In this document: in pieces, positions 52,232 through 61,238 of the stretch
Numbering within the stretch: position 1 is the first letter of the stretch
Layout: every line of letters starts with the position of its first letter
Assembly: GCF_029392895.1 (NCBI RefSeq)
Contig: NZ_CP114200.1
Location: 1,331,501-1,395,500 of the forward strand
Direction: 5' to 3'
Source of the DNA: Streptomyces sp. 71268
Lineage (GTDB): Bacteria; Actinomycetota; Actinomycetes; Streptomycetales; Streptomycetaceae
Length of the DNA: 64,000 bases
Notes under the pieces: model-generated
What the model saw: the letters and a program-made list of their open reading frames with translations, nothing else
What the model was told of the DNA's origin: nothing
Database searches by the model: none
Translations under genes and position numbers: made by a program

Positions 52232-53214
52232 GTGCCCACCCGTCCGCCGCCGCCTCGCCCGTGGACCGGCTGCGCCCGCGCCGCTCCTGCCTCGCCGTCC
52301 CCGGCAGCAACCCGCGGTTCCTGGAGAAGGCCCAGGGGCTCGCCGCCGACCAGGTGTTCCTGGACCTGGAGGACGCGTGCGCGCCGCTGGCCAAGGAGGG
52401 CGCGCGGCACACCATCGTGGACGCGCTCAACAACGGCGACTGGACCGGCAAGACCAGGGTGGTGCGGGTCAACGACTGGACCACGCACTGGACCTACCGG
52501 GACGTCATCACCGTCGTCGAGGGCGCGGGACCGAACCTGGACTGCGTCATGCTGCCCAAGGTGCAGGACGCCCAGCAGGTGATCGCCCTGGACCTGCTGC
52601 TCACCCAGATCGAGAAGACGATGGGCTTCGAGGTGGGCCGGATCGGCATCGAGGCGCAGATCGAGAACGCCAGGGGCCTGGTCAACGTGGACGAGATCGC
52701 CGCCGCCTCGCCGCGCCTTGAGACCATCATCTTCGGGCCGGCCGACTTCATGGCCTCCATCAACATGAAGTCCCTGGTGGTCGGCGAGCAGCCGCCGGGC
52801 TACCCGGCCGACGCGTACCACTACATCCTCATGCGCATCCTGATGGCCGCCCGCGCGAACGACCTGCAGGCCATCGACGGCCCGTACCTCCAGATCAGGA
52901 ACGTGGACGGGTACCGCGAGGTGGCCGGGCGCGCCGCCGCGCTCGGGTTCGACGGCAAGTGGGTGCTGCACCCGGGGCAGGTCGAGGCCGCCAACGAGGT
53001 CTTCTCGCCCTCGCAGGAGGACTACGACCACGCCGAGCTGATCCTCGACGCGTACGAGTGGTGCACCTCGGAGGCGGGCGGCAAGAAGGGTTCGGCGATG
53101 CTCGGCGACGAGATGATCGACGAGGCCAGCCGCAAGATGGCGCTGGTGATCGCGGGCAAGGGCCGGGCCGCGGGGATGACCCGCACCAGCAAGTTCGAGC
53201 CGCCCGCCGCCTGA
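52228..53214 (+). CDS. HpcH/HpaI-family malyl-CoA / methylmalyl-CoA lyase
   Basis: The 328-residue citrate lyase beta-like enzyme would split (2R,3S)-beta-methylmalyl-CoA into propionyl-CoA and glyoxylate, and probably malyl-CoA too. Family marks are RSCLAVPGSNPRFLEKA, VFLDLEDACAP (metal-binding acids), VVRVNDW, QIENARGLVNVDEIA and the GPADFM segment. ATG at 52228 overlaps the meaA stop. In this pathway it acts after mesaconyl-CoA hydratase, which is encoded just downstream. Confidence 0.9.
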   Translation: MSAHPSAAASPVDRLRPRRSCLAVPGSNPRFLEKAQGLAADQVFLDLEDACAPLAKEGARHTIVDALNNGDWTGKTRVVRVNDWTTHWTYRDVITVVEGAGPNLDCVMLPKVQDAQQVIALDLLLTQIEKTMGFEVGRIGIEAQIENARGLVNVDEIAAASPRLETIIFGPADFMASINMKSLVVGEQPPGYPADAYHYILMRILMAARANDLQAIDGPYLQIRNVDGYREVAGRAAALGFDGKWVLHPGQVEAANEVFSPSQEDYDHAELILDAYEWCTSEAGGKKGSAMLGDEMIDEASRKMALVIAGKGRAAGMTRTSKFEPPAA

Positions 53215-53332
53215 CGCACGGCCCCGCCCGCGCCCGGCCGCCCCGCGCGGGGCCGGGCCGCGCCGCGGCACACCACGCCCCGCCCCCGGGCCCGCACCGG
53301 CCCGGGGGCGCCACCCCGGAGGGATGAGCACC

Positions 53333-53884
53333 ATGCAGTTCGGCCGCACCTACGAGGAGTTCACGGTCGGCGACGTGTACAAGCACTGGCCCGGCAAGAC
53401 GGTCACCGAGTACGACGACCACCTCTTCTGTCTGCTCACCATGAACCACCACCCGCTGCACCTGGACGCGAACTACGCCGAGCGGACGACCGACTTCGGC
53501 CGGAACGTCGTCGTCGGCAACTACGTCTACTCGCTGCTGCTCGGCATGTCCGTCCCCGACGTCTCGGGTAAGGCGATCGCCAACCTGGAGATCGAGTCGC
53601 TGCGGCACGTGGCGCCGACCTTCCACGGCGACACGGTCTACGGCGAGACGACGGTGCTGGACAAGACGCCGTCCCGGTCGAAGACCGACCGCGGCATCGT
53701 CCACGTGGAGACCAGGGGCTACAAGCAGGACGGCACGCTCGTCTGCGTCTTCCGGCGCAAGGTGATGGTGCCGAACGCGACGTACGTGAAGGAGCGCGGC
53801 GGCGAGCAGCCCGGCCGACCCGAACCCCGCGAGCCCGCCCGGCCCGCCGCGCCCGCGCCGACCCCCGCGAACCAGGAGCAGTGA
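53333..53884 (+). CDS. MaoC-type mesaconyl-CoA hydratase
   Basis: The 183-residue hot-dog-fold protein hydrates mesaconyl-CoA to beta-methylmalyl-CoA. It has the MaoC pattern: YEEFTVGDVYKHWPGKTVTEYDDHLFCLLTMNHHPLHLD in outline, with catalytic Asp/His residues in DDHLF and HHPLHLD, then NVVVGNYVYSLLLGM. The C-terminus is a disordered Pro/Ala-rich tail. ATG at 53333 is chosen because GGAGGG lies nine bases before it; the ATG at 53324 directly abuts that ribosome site. It is one base from the following dehydrogenase. Confidence 0.87.
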   Translation: MQFGRTYEEFTVGDVYKHWPGKTVTEYDDHLFCLLTMNHHPLHLDANYAERTTDFGRNVVVGNYVYSLLLGMSVPDVSGKAIANLEIESLRHVAPTFHGDTVYGETTVLDKTPSRSKTDRGIVHVETRGYKQDGTLVCVFRRKVMVPNATYVKERGGEQPGRPEPREPARPAAPAPTPANQEQ

Positions 53885-53885
53885 C

Positions 53886-55100
53886 ATGAGCCGTCTCGCC
53901 CAGACCGAGGGCCTCAACGAGATCCAGCGCGAGATACTTTCGACCGTAAGGGACTTTGTCGACAAGGAGATCCTGCCGGTCGCCACCGAGTTGGAGCACC
54001 GCGACGAGTATCCGAGCCAGATCGTCGAGGGGTTGAAGGAACTCGGCGTCTTCGGACTGATGATCCCCGAGGAGTACGGGGGGCTCGGCGAGTCGCTGTT
54101 GACCTACGCGCTGTGCGTGGAGGAGATCGCCCGCGGCTGGATGAGCGTCTCGGGGATCATCAACACGCACTTCATCGTGGCGTACATGCTCAAGCAGCAC
54201 GGCACCCAGGAGCAGAAAGACTACTTTCTGCCGAAGATGGCCGCGGGCGAGATCCGTGGCGCGTTCTCGATGTCGGAGCCCGCGCTCGGTTCGGATGTGT
54301 CGTCCATCACATCCAGGGGCGTGCGGGATGGTGACGACTTCCTGCTCACCGGACAGAAGATGTGGCTCACCAACGGCGGCACCTCCTCGTTGGTCGCGGT
54401 GCTGTGCCGGACCGACGAGGGGCTCTCCCCGGAGGAGGCCGCCGCCAAGCCGCACCGCTCGATGACCACGTTCCTGGTCGAGAAGGAGCCCGGCTTCGGC
54501 GAGGTGCGCCCGGGACTGACCATTCCCGGCAAGATCGACAAGATGGGGTACAAGGGCGTCGACACCACCGAGCTGATCATGGACGGGCTGCGCGTCCCGG
54601 CCGGTCGCGTGCTCGGCGGGGCCACGGGACGCGGCTTCTACCAGATGATGGACGGGGTCGAGGTCGGCCGCGTGAACGTCGCGGCGCGCGGCTGCGGGGT
54701 CGCGCAGCGCGCCTTTGAGCTGGGCGTTTCCTATGCCCAGCAGCGACACACGTTCGGCAAGCCGATCGCCCAGCACCAGGCCATCCAGTTCAAACTGGCG
54801 GAAATGGGGACCAAGGTCGAGGCCGCCCATGCGATGATGGTCAACGCGGCCCGGAAGAAGGACTCCGGACAGCGGAACGACCTCGAAGCGGGGATGGCCA
54901 AGTACCTGGCCTCCGAGTACTGCAAGGAGGTCGTGGAGGACGCCTTCCGCATCCACGGCGGCTACGGCTTCTCCAAGGAATACGAGATCGAACGCCTCTA
55001 CCGGGAGGCGCCCATGCTCCTCATCGGCGAGGGCACCGCCGAGATCCAGAAAATGATCATCGGGCGACGCCTCTTGGAGGAGTACCACTTCCAGGGGTAA
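53886..55100 (+). CDS. mcd: Methylsuccinyl-CoA dehydrogenase (acyl-CoA dehydrogenase)
   Basis: The 404-residue FAD enzyme fits the acyl-CoA dehydrogenase family: GLMIPEEYGGLGESLLTYALC, FSMSEPALGSDVSSI, LTGQKMWLTNGG, RHTFGKPIAQHQAIQFKLAEM and RIHGGYGFSKEYEIERLYRE, ending LIGEGTAEIQKMIIGR with the usual catalytic Glu region. Its place behind meaA, lyase and hydratase indicates (2S)-methylsuccinyl-CoA to mesaconyl-CoA as its reaction. ATG at 53886 overlaps nothing and is two bases past the hydratase stop. It ends the ethylmalonyl-CoA genes; psd begins 170 bases on. Confidence 0.9.
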   Translation: MSRLAQTEGLNEIQREILSTVRDFVDKEILPVATELEHRDEYPSQIVEGLKELGVFGLMIPEEYGGLGESLLTYALCVEEIARGWMSVSGIINTHFIVAYMLKQHGTQEQKDYFLPKMAAGEIRGAFSMSEPALGSDVSSITSRGVRDGDDFLLTGQKMWLTNGGTSSLVAVLCRTDEGLSPEEAAAKPHRSMTTFLVEKEPGFGEVRPGLTIPGKIDKMGYKGVDTTELIMDGLRVPAGRVLGGATGRGFYQMMDGVEVGRVNVAARGCGVAQRAFELGVSYAQQRHTFGKPIAQHQAIQFKLAEMGTKVEAAHAMMVNAARKKDSGQRNDLEAGMAKYLASEYCKEVVEDAFRIHGGYGFSKEYEIERLYREAPMLLIGEGTAEIQKMIIGRRLLEEYHFQG

Positions 55101-55270
55101 TTGTCCGGTTGGGGGTGGTTTTTTCGAGAACTACATCACAGCCCGTCACTGGTCTTCAGCCACCGACTAGCCCTGGCGCTTGCCCAGTTGCCGCTCGCAA
55201 CCGATACCATCCCCGAAAAGCCGCCGTCCCCTTTTTCGCTAAGCGGCACCCTCCGCTACGAAGGTCATTC

Positions 55271-55918
55271 ATGCCCCACAGCTCTTCCACCGCACCTCGC
55301 GCACGCGTACGCCTCGCGCGCGGAGCGTCGCCGTGGCTCCTTCCGACCGTCGCCACGGCGGCGGTGAGCCTGGCTCGCTCCCGTCGCTCGGGGCGCTGGG
55401 CTGCCGCCGCCGTGCCCGCCACCGCGCTCGCGGCGGGCATGCTGTGGTTCTTCCGTGACCCAGAGCGCGAGATCGCGCAGGGTCGGGTCATCTCTCCCGC
55501 CGACGGCGTGGTGCAGAGCATCATGCCGTGGAAGGACGGACGGACCCGAGTCGCGATCTTCATGAGCCCGCTGAACGTCCACGTGAACCGCGCCCCGCTG
55601 GCGGGCACGGTGACCTCGGTCGAGCACATCCCCGGCGGGTTCGTCCCGGCGTTCAACAAGGAGAGCGAGAACAACGAGCGCGTTGTCTGGCACTTCGACA
55701 CCGAACTCGGGGACATCGAGATGGTCCAGATCGCCGGCGCCGTCGCCCGCCGCATCGTGCCGTACGTGCCGCAGGGCACCAAGGTCGAGCAGGGCGAGCG
55801 GATCGGCCTGATCCGCTTCGGCTCGCGGGTCGACATCTACCTGCCGGAAGGTGTCGAGATCGCGGTCGAGGTCGGCGAGACCACCACAGCGGGGGTGACT
55901 CGCCTTGACCGTAGTTGA
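55271..55918 (+). CDS. psd: Phosphatidylserine decarboxylase
   Basis: The 215-residue membrane-linked enzyme makes phosphatidylethanolamine. It has an N-terminal hydrophobic segment (about 42-60), FFRDPER, VISPADGVVQ, FMSPLNVHVNRAP and the autocleavage Gly184-Ser185 in IRFGSRVD that generates the pyruvoyl group. Short length fits the psd-A type of actinobacteria. ATG at 55271 follows AAGG at seven bases; TTGCCC and TACCAT upstream form a possible promoter, giving it independence from the mcd message. pssA overlaps its 3' end by 14 bases. Confidence 0.94.
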   Translation: MPHSSSTAPRARVRLARGASPWLLPTVATAAVSLARSRRSGRWAAAAVPATALAAGMLWFFRDPEREIAQGRVISPADGVVQSIMPWKDGRTRVAIFMSPLNVHVNRAPLAGTVTSVEHIPGGFVPAFNKESENNERVVWHFDTELGDIEMVQIAGAVARRIVPYVPQGTKVEQGERIGLIRFGSRVDIYLPEGVEIAVEVGETTTAGVTRLDRS

Positions 55919-56762
55919 TCCGGAGACCCAGTCCGCCTGGGTTCCCGAGGCCGACGAGTGCGGTGACGACACGGACGACATGCCGCTGTCAACGCGGCTG
56001 TCGATAGCGGACACCCTCACGCTCGGCAACGCCACCTGCGGCTTCATGGCCGTGTACTTCACCACCACCGGCGTCCTCATCCCGCACCTGACGGGCAACG
56101 AGGACGGCGGGATGGCCCGGCACAGTGCCGCCACCGCGGTGATGCTGATGCTGCTCGCCTCGGTCTTCGATCTCTTCGACGGGCTCGTGGCGCGCAAGCT
56201 GCGCAGCTCGGCGATGGGGGCGGAGCTGGACAACCTCTCCGACCTGATCAGCTTCGGCCTCGCCCCGGCGTACTTCGTCGTGGTGTGGGGCATGGTCGCC
56301 GACGACGCCTATCAGCGGGTATCGGCGGTGGCCGCCATCGTGGTCCTGCTCGCCGTCGTGCTCAGGCTCGCCAGATTCTCCTGTGTGACCCTGCGCGACG
56401 GCGTCTTCCAGGGCATGCCAAGCCCCTTCGGGGCGCTGACCGTGATCTCCGTGGTCCTGCTCGAGCTGCCGTTCTTCCCGACCCTGCTGGCCATCGTGGG
56501 CGTCGCCTGGCTGATGGTGAGCCGCGTGGAGTACCCCAAGCCGCGCGGGCTGCTCGCGCTGGCCATGCTGGGGTGGATCGTGCTGAGCATGGGCCTGCTG
56601 GCCGCCTGGGCCTTCGAGGCCCCCGGTGGCGAGCTGCTACTCCAGACCGGCTGCGCGCTCCAGGTGGTGCTGGGCGCGGTGATCCCGCTGTTCGCGACGG
56701 CCCGCCGGGTCAACACCTTCCGGGACAACCGGCGCGAGGCGCGGGCCACGCAGTTGCCGTAA
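55905..56762 (+). CDS. pssA: CDP-diacylglycerol-serine O-phosphatidyltransferase
   Basis: The 285-residue membrane enzyme forms phosphatidylserine from CDP-diacylglycerol and serine. The CDP-alcohol phosphotransferase motif runs from Asp89 to Asp113 (Asp89-x2-Asp92-Gly-x2-Ala-Arg, then Asp109 and Asp113) and hydrophobic helices follow to the C-terminus. Translation starts at TTG 55905 inside the psd end, a coupled arrangement. It supplies the substrate of psd. A strong terminator follows. Confidence 0.93.
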   Translation: MTVVDPETQSAWVPEADECGDDTDDMPLSTRLSIADTLTLGNATCGFMAVYFTTTGVLIPHLTGNEDGGMARHSAATAVMLMLLASVFDLFDGLVARKLRSSAMGAELDNLSDLISFGLAPAYFVVVWGMVADDAYQRVSAVAAIVVLLAVVLRLARFSCVTLRDGVFQGMPSPFGALTVISVVLLELPFFPTLLAIVGVAWLMVSRVEYPKPRGLLALAMLGWIVLSMGLLAAWAFEAPGGELLLQTGCALQVVLGAVIPLFATARRVNTFRDNRREARATQLP

Positions 56763-56788
56763 CGGGCACGCCCCCGACGCGTACGAAA

Positions 56789-56821
56789 CGAAGGGCCCGA
56801 GCGTCTCGCTCGGGCCCTTCG
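56789..56821. terminator. Strong hairpin between pssA and the glycerate kinase gene
   Basis: CGAAGGGCCCGAGCG (56789-56803) and CGCTCGGGCCCTTCG (56807-56821) form a perfect 15-bp stem with a three-base loop TCT between two converging genes. It likely terminates both. Confidence 0.85.
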
Positions 56822-56893
56822 CCGTGCCCGGGTCGTCATACCCGGGTCGCCGTGCCCGGGCACGGGGCTACCGGGAGGGGCGGGTGTCGGCGG

Positions 56894-58081
56894 TCAGGTC
56901 AGGAAGTCGGCCGCGACGCGGGCGGCGAGGCGCTCCAGGAGCGGGCCCGCCTCGGCCATGCAGCGCGCCGGGTCCGGTTCGAGCGCGGTCAGGGCGTACG
57001 CGCGGCTCAGGCCCGCCTCCCGCAGGGCGGCGGTGTCCAGCGCGAGCCGCCCGCACACCGCGACCACCGGCACGCCGCGCTCCCGGGCCGCCGCGGCCAC
57101 CCCGGCCGGGGCCTTGCCGCGCAGGGTCTGGGCGTCGAGCGAGCCCTCGCCGGTGATCACCAGGTCGGCGCGGGCCAGCTCAGCGGCGAAGCCGAGCACG
57201 TCGAGCAGCACCTCGATGCCGGGCCGGAAGTCCGCGTCGAGCCCGACCAGCGCCCCGTAGCCGACACCGCCCGCCGCGCCGGCTCCCGGCGCGTGGACGC
57301 GCGCGGCGGCGCGCGGACCCACCGCGCCCTCCAGTACCTGTGCGTAGTGCGTCAGGGCCGCCTCCAGGGCCGCCACGTCCGCCGCGCTGGCGCCCTTCTG
57401 CGGCCCGTAGACCGCGGCGGCGCCCTGCGGGCCGGTGAGCGGGTTGTCGACGTCGCTGGCGAGGGTGACGGCCGTGGCCGCCAGGCGGGCGTCGAGCCCC
57501 GACAGGTCGGCCGTGGCGAGGTCGCGCAGCGCCCCGCCGCCGGGGCCGACCGGGCGACCCCGCGCGTCGCTCAGGCGCGCCCCGAGCGCCGTGAGCATGC
57601 CGGCGCCGCCGTCGGTGGTGGCGCTGCCGCCGACGCCGAGGACGATGTCGCGGGCGCCCGCGTCCAGCGCGGCGCGCAGCAGCTCCCCCGTGCCGTACGT
57701 GGTGGCGGTCAGCGGCGCGAAGGTGCCAGGGGGCAGGTGCCGCAGCCCGGACGCCTCGGCCATCTCGACGACGGCGCTCGTGCCGCGCAGCGCGTACGAG
57801 GCGTCCACCGGGGTGCCCAGCGGCCCGGTGACCCGGACCGCGCGCCGCTCGAAGCCGGCCGCGACGGCGGCCTCCACCGTGCCGTCGCCGCCGTCGGCGA
57901 CCGGTACGGCCGCGACGCGCACGCCCGGCGCCGCCGCGCGCAGGCCGGCCGTGAGGTGCTCGGCGACCCGTACGGCCGTCAGCGAGCCCTTAAACTTGTC
58001 CGCGGCGATCAGCACCCGCGCCGGGCCACCCCCGTCCCGGTCTCCGTCGCCTTCGTCGCTCCCCTCCCCGTTCCCGCCCAC
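56894..58081 (-). CDS. Glycerate kinase
   Basis: The enzyme phosphorylates glycerate to 2-phosphoglycerate (GlxK/GarK family). It has VLIAADKFKGSLTAVRVAEHL at the start of the fold, PVADGGDGTVEA, VVEMAEASGLRHLP, VLGVGGSATTDGGAGM and VITGEGSLDAQTLRGKAP. The length from the fold start fits the family. The start is uncertain: GTG at 58081 gives 395 residues; GTG at 58381 has a better ribosome site (GGGGGGA at seven bases) but adds 100 disordered residues with poorer third-position G+C; GTG at 58015 sits on the fold itself. Glyoxylate made by the ethylmalonyl-CoA genes could feed it via tartronate semialdehyde, but no such enzymes are present here. Confidence 0.88.
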   Translation of the reverse strand: MGGNGEGSDEGDGDRDGGGPARVLIAADKFKGSLTAVRVAEHLTAGLRAAAPGVRVAAVPVADGGDGTVEAAVAAGFERRAVRVTGPLGTPVDASYALRGTSAVVEMAEASGLRHLPPGTFAPLTATTYGTGELLRAALDAGARDIVLGVGGSATTDGGAGMLTALGARLSDARGRPVGPGGGALRDLATADLSGLDARLAATAVTLASDVDNPLTGPQGAAAVYGPQKGASAADVAALEAALTHYAQVLEGAVGPRAAARVHAPGAGAAGGVGYGALVGLDADFRPGIEVLLDVLGFAAELARADLVITGEGSLDAQTLRGKAPAGVAAAARERGVPVVAVCGRLALDTAALREAGLSRAYALTALEPDPARCMAEAGPLLERLAARVAADFLT

Positions 58082-58516
58082 GCGTCGCGCGCGGGGCGCG
58101 GCCTCGCGCTCGTCGGCGGGCCGGTCGCCGTCGGCGGGCCGGACCGGCACGCCGCCCGCGCCCGGGTCGTCCGAGCCCGGTTGGCCGGTGGTCTCGGCGT
58201 GGGGGGCCAGGGCCGGTCCGGCGGAGCCGAGCGGAGCCGGTCGTACCCGATCGCGTAGCGGGCCGGGCGCCGGGGGCGCGGAGTGTGGTGGGGTGGGCAC
58301 CGCTGGGACCGTCGGTGGTGACACCGGGGGTCGGGGGCCGTGCGGTGTCGGTCGGGTGTCGGTCGTCGCGGCGTACGTCACCTGGTGTCCCCCCTGGTCC
58401 CGGCCGTGCCCGCGCACGGGCGGTAGCGCCGCGGTGACCCTACCCGCGGGGGTCCGCGCTGCCCACGGTCGTAGTCGTGGCCAAACGGCGCGCCACGGCC
58501 GCATCTCCTGCTTTAT

Positions 58517-58533
58517 CGCACCATAGTGGTGCG
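58517..58533 (+). promoter_or_regulatory. Inverted repeat at the BCCT start codon
   Basis: CGCACCA-TAG-TGGTGCG (58517-58533) ends two bases before the BCCT ATG. It could be an operator or could fold in the message near the start. No standard ribosome site is visible. Confidence 0.4.
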
Positions 58534-58535
58534 CC

Positions 58536-60275
58536 ATGAGTACCCCGTCTACCCAGTCCACCGATCTACCGCCCGACCCGGACGAGACCCCGGCCGAAGT
58601 GCACGACCCGCCGCCCGACCGGGCGATCGTCACCATCGGGGTGGTGGCCGTGCTGGCGGCCGTCGGCTGGGCCGCGCTCGCCAAGGACAACTTCGCCGAC
58701 ACCTCGGACTCCGCCCTGAGCTGGGTGCTCACCAACTTCGGCTGGCTCTTCGTGGTGGCCGCCGACGTGTTCCTGGTGCTGTGTCTGTACATCGCGGTCA
58801 GCCGGTACGGCCGGATCAAGCTGGGCCGGGACGAGGACGAGCCGGAGTTCGGCAACCTCGCCTGGATCGCCATGATGTTCAGCGCGGGCATGGGCATCGG
58901 CCTGATGTTCTACGGGGTCGGCGAGCCCCTGCTGCACTACACCGACCCGCCGCCGTCCAGCGGCGTGAAGCCGGGCACGGGCGAGGCGGCGCGCACGGCG
59001 ATGGAGTACTCGTTCTTCCACTGGACCTTCATGCCCTGGGCGATCTACGGCATGGCCGGACTCGCCCTCGCCTACGTCGTCTTCCGCAAGGGCCGGGGCA
59101 ACCGGCTCAGCTCCGTGTTCGTCCCGCTCATCGGCGAGCGGCGGGCCGACGGCTGGCCGGGCCGGATGATCGACCTGCTCGCCGTCTTCGCGACCGTCTT
59201 CGGCACCGCGACCAGCCTGGGCCTCGGCGCCCTGCAGGTCGCCGAGGGGCTCGACCTCACCGCCGGCGTGGACAACACCAAGACGGTGCAGCTCGTGATC
59301 ATCTGCGCCCTGTCGGCGGCCTTCGTGCTCTCCGCCTTCTCCGGCCTGCACAAGGGCGTCAAGTGGCTGAGCACGCTCAACATCGTGCTCGCCGCGCTGC
59401 TGATGGTGTTCGTCTTCCTCGTCGGCCCGACGGTGTACGTGCTCGACAGCGTCCCGGCGAGCATCGGTGGCTACCTCAACGACCTGCTGCCGATGGCCTC
59501 GCACACCGGCGCCTTCACCGACCGGAGCTGGCTCGGCACCTGGACGATCTTCTACTGGGCCTGGTGGCTGTCCTGGGCACCGTTCGTGGGCACCTTCATC
59601 GCCCGCATCTCACAGGGCCGCACCATCCGCGAGTTCCTGATCGGGGTGCTGCTGGTGCCCAGTGGCGCGACGATGATCTGGTTCTGCGTGATGGGCGGGA
59701 GCGCCATCCGGCTGGACTCCAGCGGCACCGCCGACCTGACCGAGAAGGTCAAGGACGGGGCGGAGGCCTCGCTGTTCGGCATGTTGGACGCGCTGCCGCT
59801 GGGCGCCGCGACCGCCTGGCTGGCCATGGCCCTGGTCATGACGTACTTCATCACCAGCGCCGACTCCGCCTCGCTGGTCATGGGCTCGCTCACCAGCCGT
59901 GGGTCGCTGCACCCGCGCACCTGGCTGGTCGTCGCCTGGGGCATCCTGATGGCGTCGGTGGCCGCGGTGCTGCTGGTCGCCGGCGGCCTGGACGCGCTGA
60001 AGACGGCCACGATCCTGGTGGCGCTGCCGTTCGTGCTGGTGATGCTGGCGCTGTGCTGGTCGCTGCTGCGGGAGCTGCGGACGGACCCGGGGGCCGGGCC
60101 GAAGCGGCACCACGCGATGCACGGGCTGCGGGACGCGATGCGCGCGATGATCGGCGAGGCGCTCACCGAGCAGACCCCCACCCGGCACCACCGGCTGCGC
60201 CGGGCCGCCGAGCGGGCCGCGGACCGCGAGGACTCGGACTCCTCCAGCGGCTCCGGCTCCGGCGGCTCCGGCTGA
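58536..60275 (+). CDS. BCCT-family betaine/choline/carnitine transporter
   Basis: The 579-residue protein has twelve transmembrane helices with the BCCT signatures MFSAGMGIGLMFYGVGEPL (Gly-rich ion-binding helix, about residues 112-130) and FYWAWWLSWAPFVGTFIARISQGRTIREF. It imports a quaternary-amine osmolyte, usually with Na+. The N-terminus (1-30) is Pro/Asp-rich and the C-terminus is a long hydrophilic tail ending in Ser/Gly, which in relatives senses osmotic stress. ATG at 58536 lacks a clear ribosome site and lies right behind an inverted repeat. Confidence 0.93.
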   Translation: MSTPSTQSTDLPPDPDETPAEVHDPPPDRAIVTIGVVAVLAAVGWAALAKDNFADTSDSALSWVLTNFGWLFVVAADVFLVLCLYIAVSRYGRIKLGRDEDEPEFGNLAWIAMMFSAGMGIGLMFYGVGEPLLHYTDPPPSSGVKPGTGEAARTAMEYSFFHWTFMPWAIYGMAGLALAYVVFRKGRGNRLSSVFVPLIGERRADGWPGRMIDLLAVFATVFGTATSLGLGALQVAEGLDLTAGVDNTKTVQLVIICALSAAFVLSAFSGLHKGVKWLSTLNIVLAALLMVFVFLVGPTVYVLDSVPASIGGYLNDLLPMASHTGAFTDRSWLGTWTIFYWAWWLSWAPFVGTFIARISQGRTIREFLIGVLLVPSGATMIWFCVMGGSAIRLDSSGTADLTEKVKDGAEASLFGMLDALPLGAATAWLAMALVMTYFITSADSASLVMGSLTSRGSLHPRTWLVVAWGILMASVAAVLLVAGGLDALKTATILVALPFVLVMLALCWSLLRELRTDPGAGPKRHHAMHGLRDAMRAMIGEALTEQTPTRHHRLRRAAERAADREDSDSSSGSGSGGSG

Positions 60276-60311
60276 GGCACGGCCCCCGCACCCGGCCTTC
60301 CCACACCGCGT

Positions 60312-60339
60312 CGGCCGGCCGGGGCGGGGCGGCCGGCCG
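60312..60339 (+). terminator. Hairpin behind the BCCT gene
   Basis: CGGCCGGCC (60312-60320) and GGCCGGCCG (60331-60339) form a 9-bp stem with loop GGGGCGGGGC, about 40 bases past the stop. It is a likely terminator without a T-run. Confidence 0.5.
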
Positions 60340-60353
60340 GGGTGGGGCGGCGC

Positions 60354-60400
60354 GGTGCGGGGTGACGCGGTGCGGTGCGGAGTGACGCGGCGCGGTGCGG
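60354..60400. repeat. 20-bp tandem repeat
   Basis: GGTGCGGGGTGACGCGGTGC (60354-60373) and GGTGCGGAGTGACGCGGCGC (60374-60393) are two 20-bp units, with a truncated third (60394-60400). They lie between the BCCT and GNAT genes. Confidence 0.65.
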
Positions 60401-60557
60401 TGCGGGGCAGTGCGCGAAGGCCGTGGCCTTGGCCGCCCGTAAATCGCGGGCCCGGGCCCGAGCGGTGGACGTACAGTGCGCTCGTAGGACAAACGATCTT
60501 CAAGTGCTCCGTCGGACGCGCGTGCTCCCTCGGAGCGGAAAGCGCAGGGCGCCCGCC

Positions 60558-61154
60558 ATGACCTCCCCCGCGACCGCCGTACGCCTCGCCACCCGCGCCG
60601 ACGTGCCGCGCGCGACCGCGACGCTGACCCGGGCCTTCGCCGACTACCCCTTCACCCGGCACACGGTCTCCGCCGACGACCACCTGCGCCGCATCGCGGA
60701 GTTCCAGGAGTTGTTCATCGACCGGATCGGGCTCGCGCACGGCCGGGTCTGGGTCGGCGAGGAGGGGGCGGCGGTGGCCGTGTGGACCACGCCGGAGACC
60801 GTCGCCGCCGGTGCCGTCATCACCGAGCTGGCGCCGCGCTTCGCGGAGCTGGCGGGCGACCGGGCCAAGGCGTTCGAGCAGGCCGAGGAGGCGCTGTCGC
60901 CGCACCGCCCGCAGGGCCCGGCGTGGTTCCTGGGGTCGGTGGGCGTCGATCCCGCGCACCAGGGCCGCGGGCTCGGCCGCGCGGTGCTCGCGCCCGGCAT
61001 CGAGGCGGCCGAGCGCGCGGGGGTGCCGGCCTACCTGGAGACCTCCGAGGCCCGGAACGTGGCCTTCTACCAGCGCCTGGGCTTCTCCGTCAGCGCGGAG
61101 GTCGAGCTGCCCGACGGCGGGCCGCTGACCTGGGCCATGACGCGGCACGGCTAG
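60558..61154 (+). CDS. GNAT N-acetyltransferase
   Basis: The 198-residue protein is a single GNAT fold: VRLATRADVPRATATLTRAFADYPFTRHTV at the start, the acetyl-CoA motif VDPAHQGRGLGRAVL (about 134-148) and ETSEARNVAFYQRLGFSV. It resembles acetyltransferases that act on small amines or antibiotics; the substrate is unknown. ATG at 60558 opens at the conserved first strand; no strong ribosome site. Confidence 0.86.
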   Translation: MTSPATAVRLATRADVPRATATLTRAFADYPFTRHTVSADDHLRRIAEFQELFIDRIGLAHGRVWVGEEGAAVAVWTTPETVAAGAVITELAPRFAELAGDRAKAFEQAEEALSPHRPQGPAWFLGSVGVDPAHQGRGLGRAVLAPGIEAAERAGVPAYLETSEARNVAFYQRLGFSVSAEVELPDGGPLTWAMTRHG

Positions 61155-61238
61155 CGTTCACGAGCCCCTGGCGGAGCCGCCCTGCGGTGGCACACGGCGG
61201 GGGCATGCGGCCATGGCATAGGGAACTCGTCGGTGAGG

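Noticed and set aside
60375..60557. N-terminal extension of the GNAT gene upstream of 60558
   Set aside because: The extra residues come from repeat DNA and are not GNAT-like.
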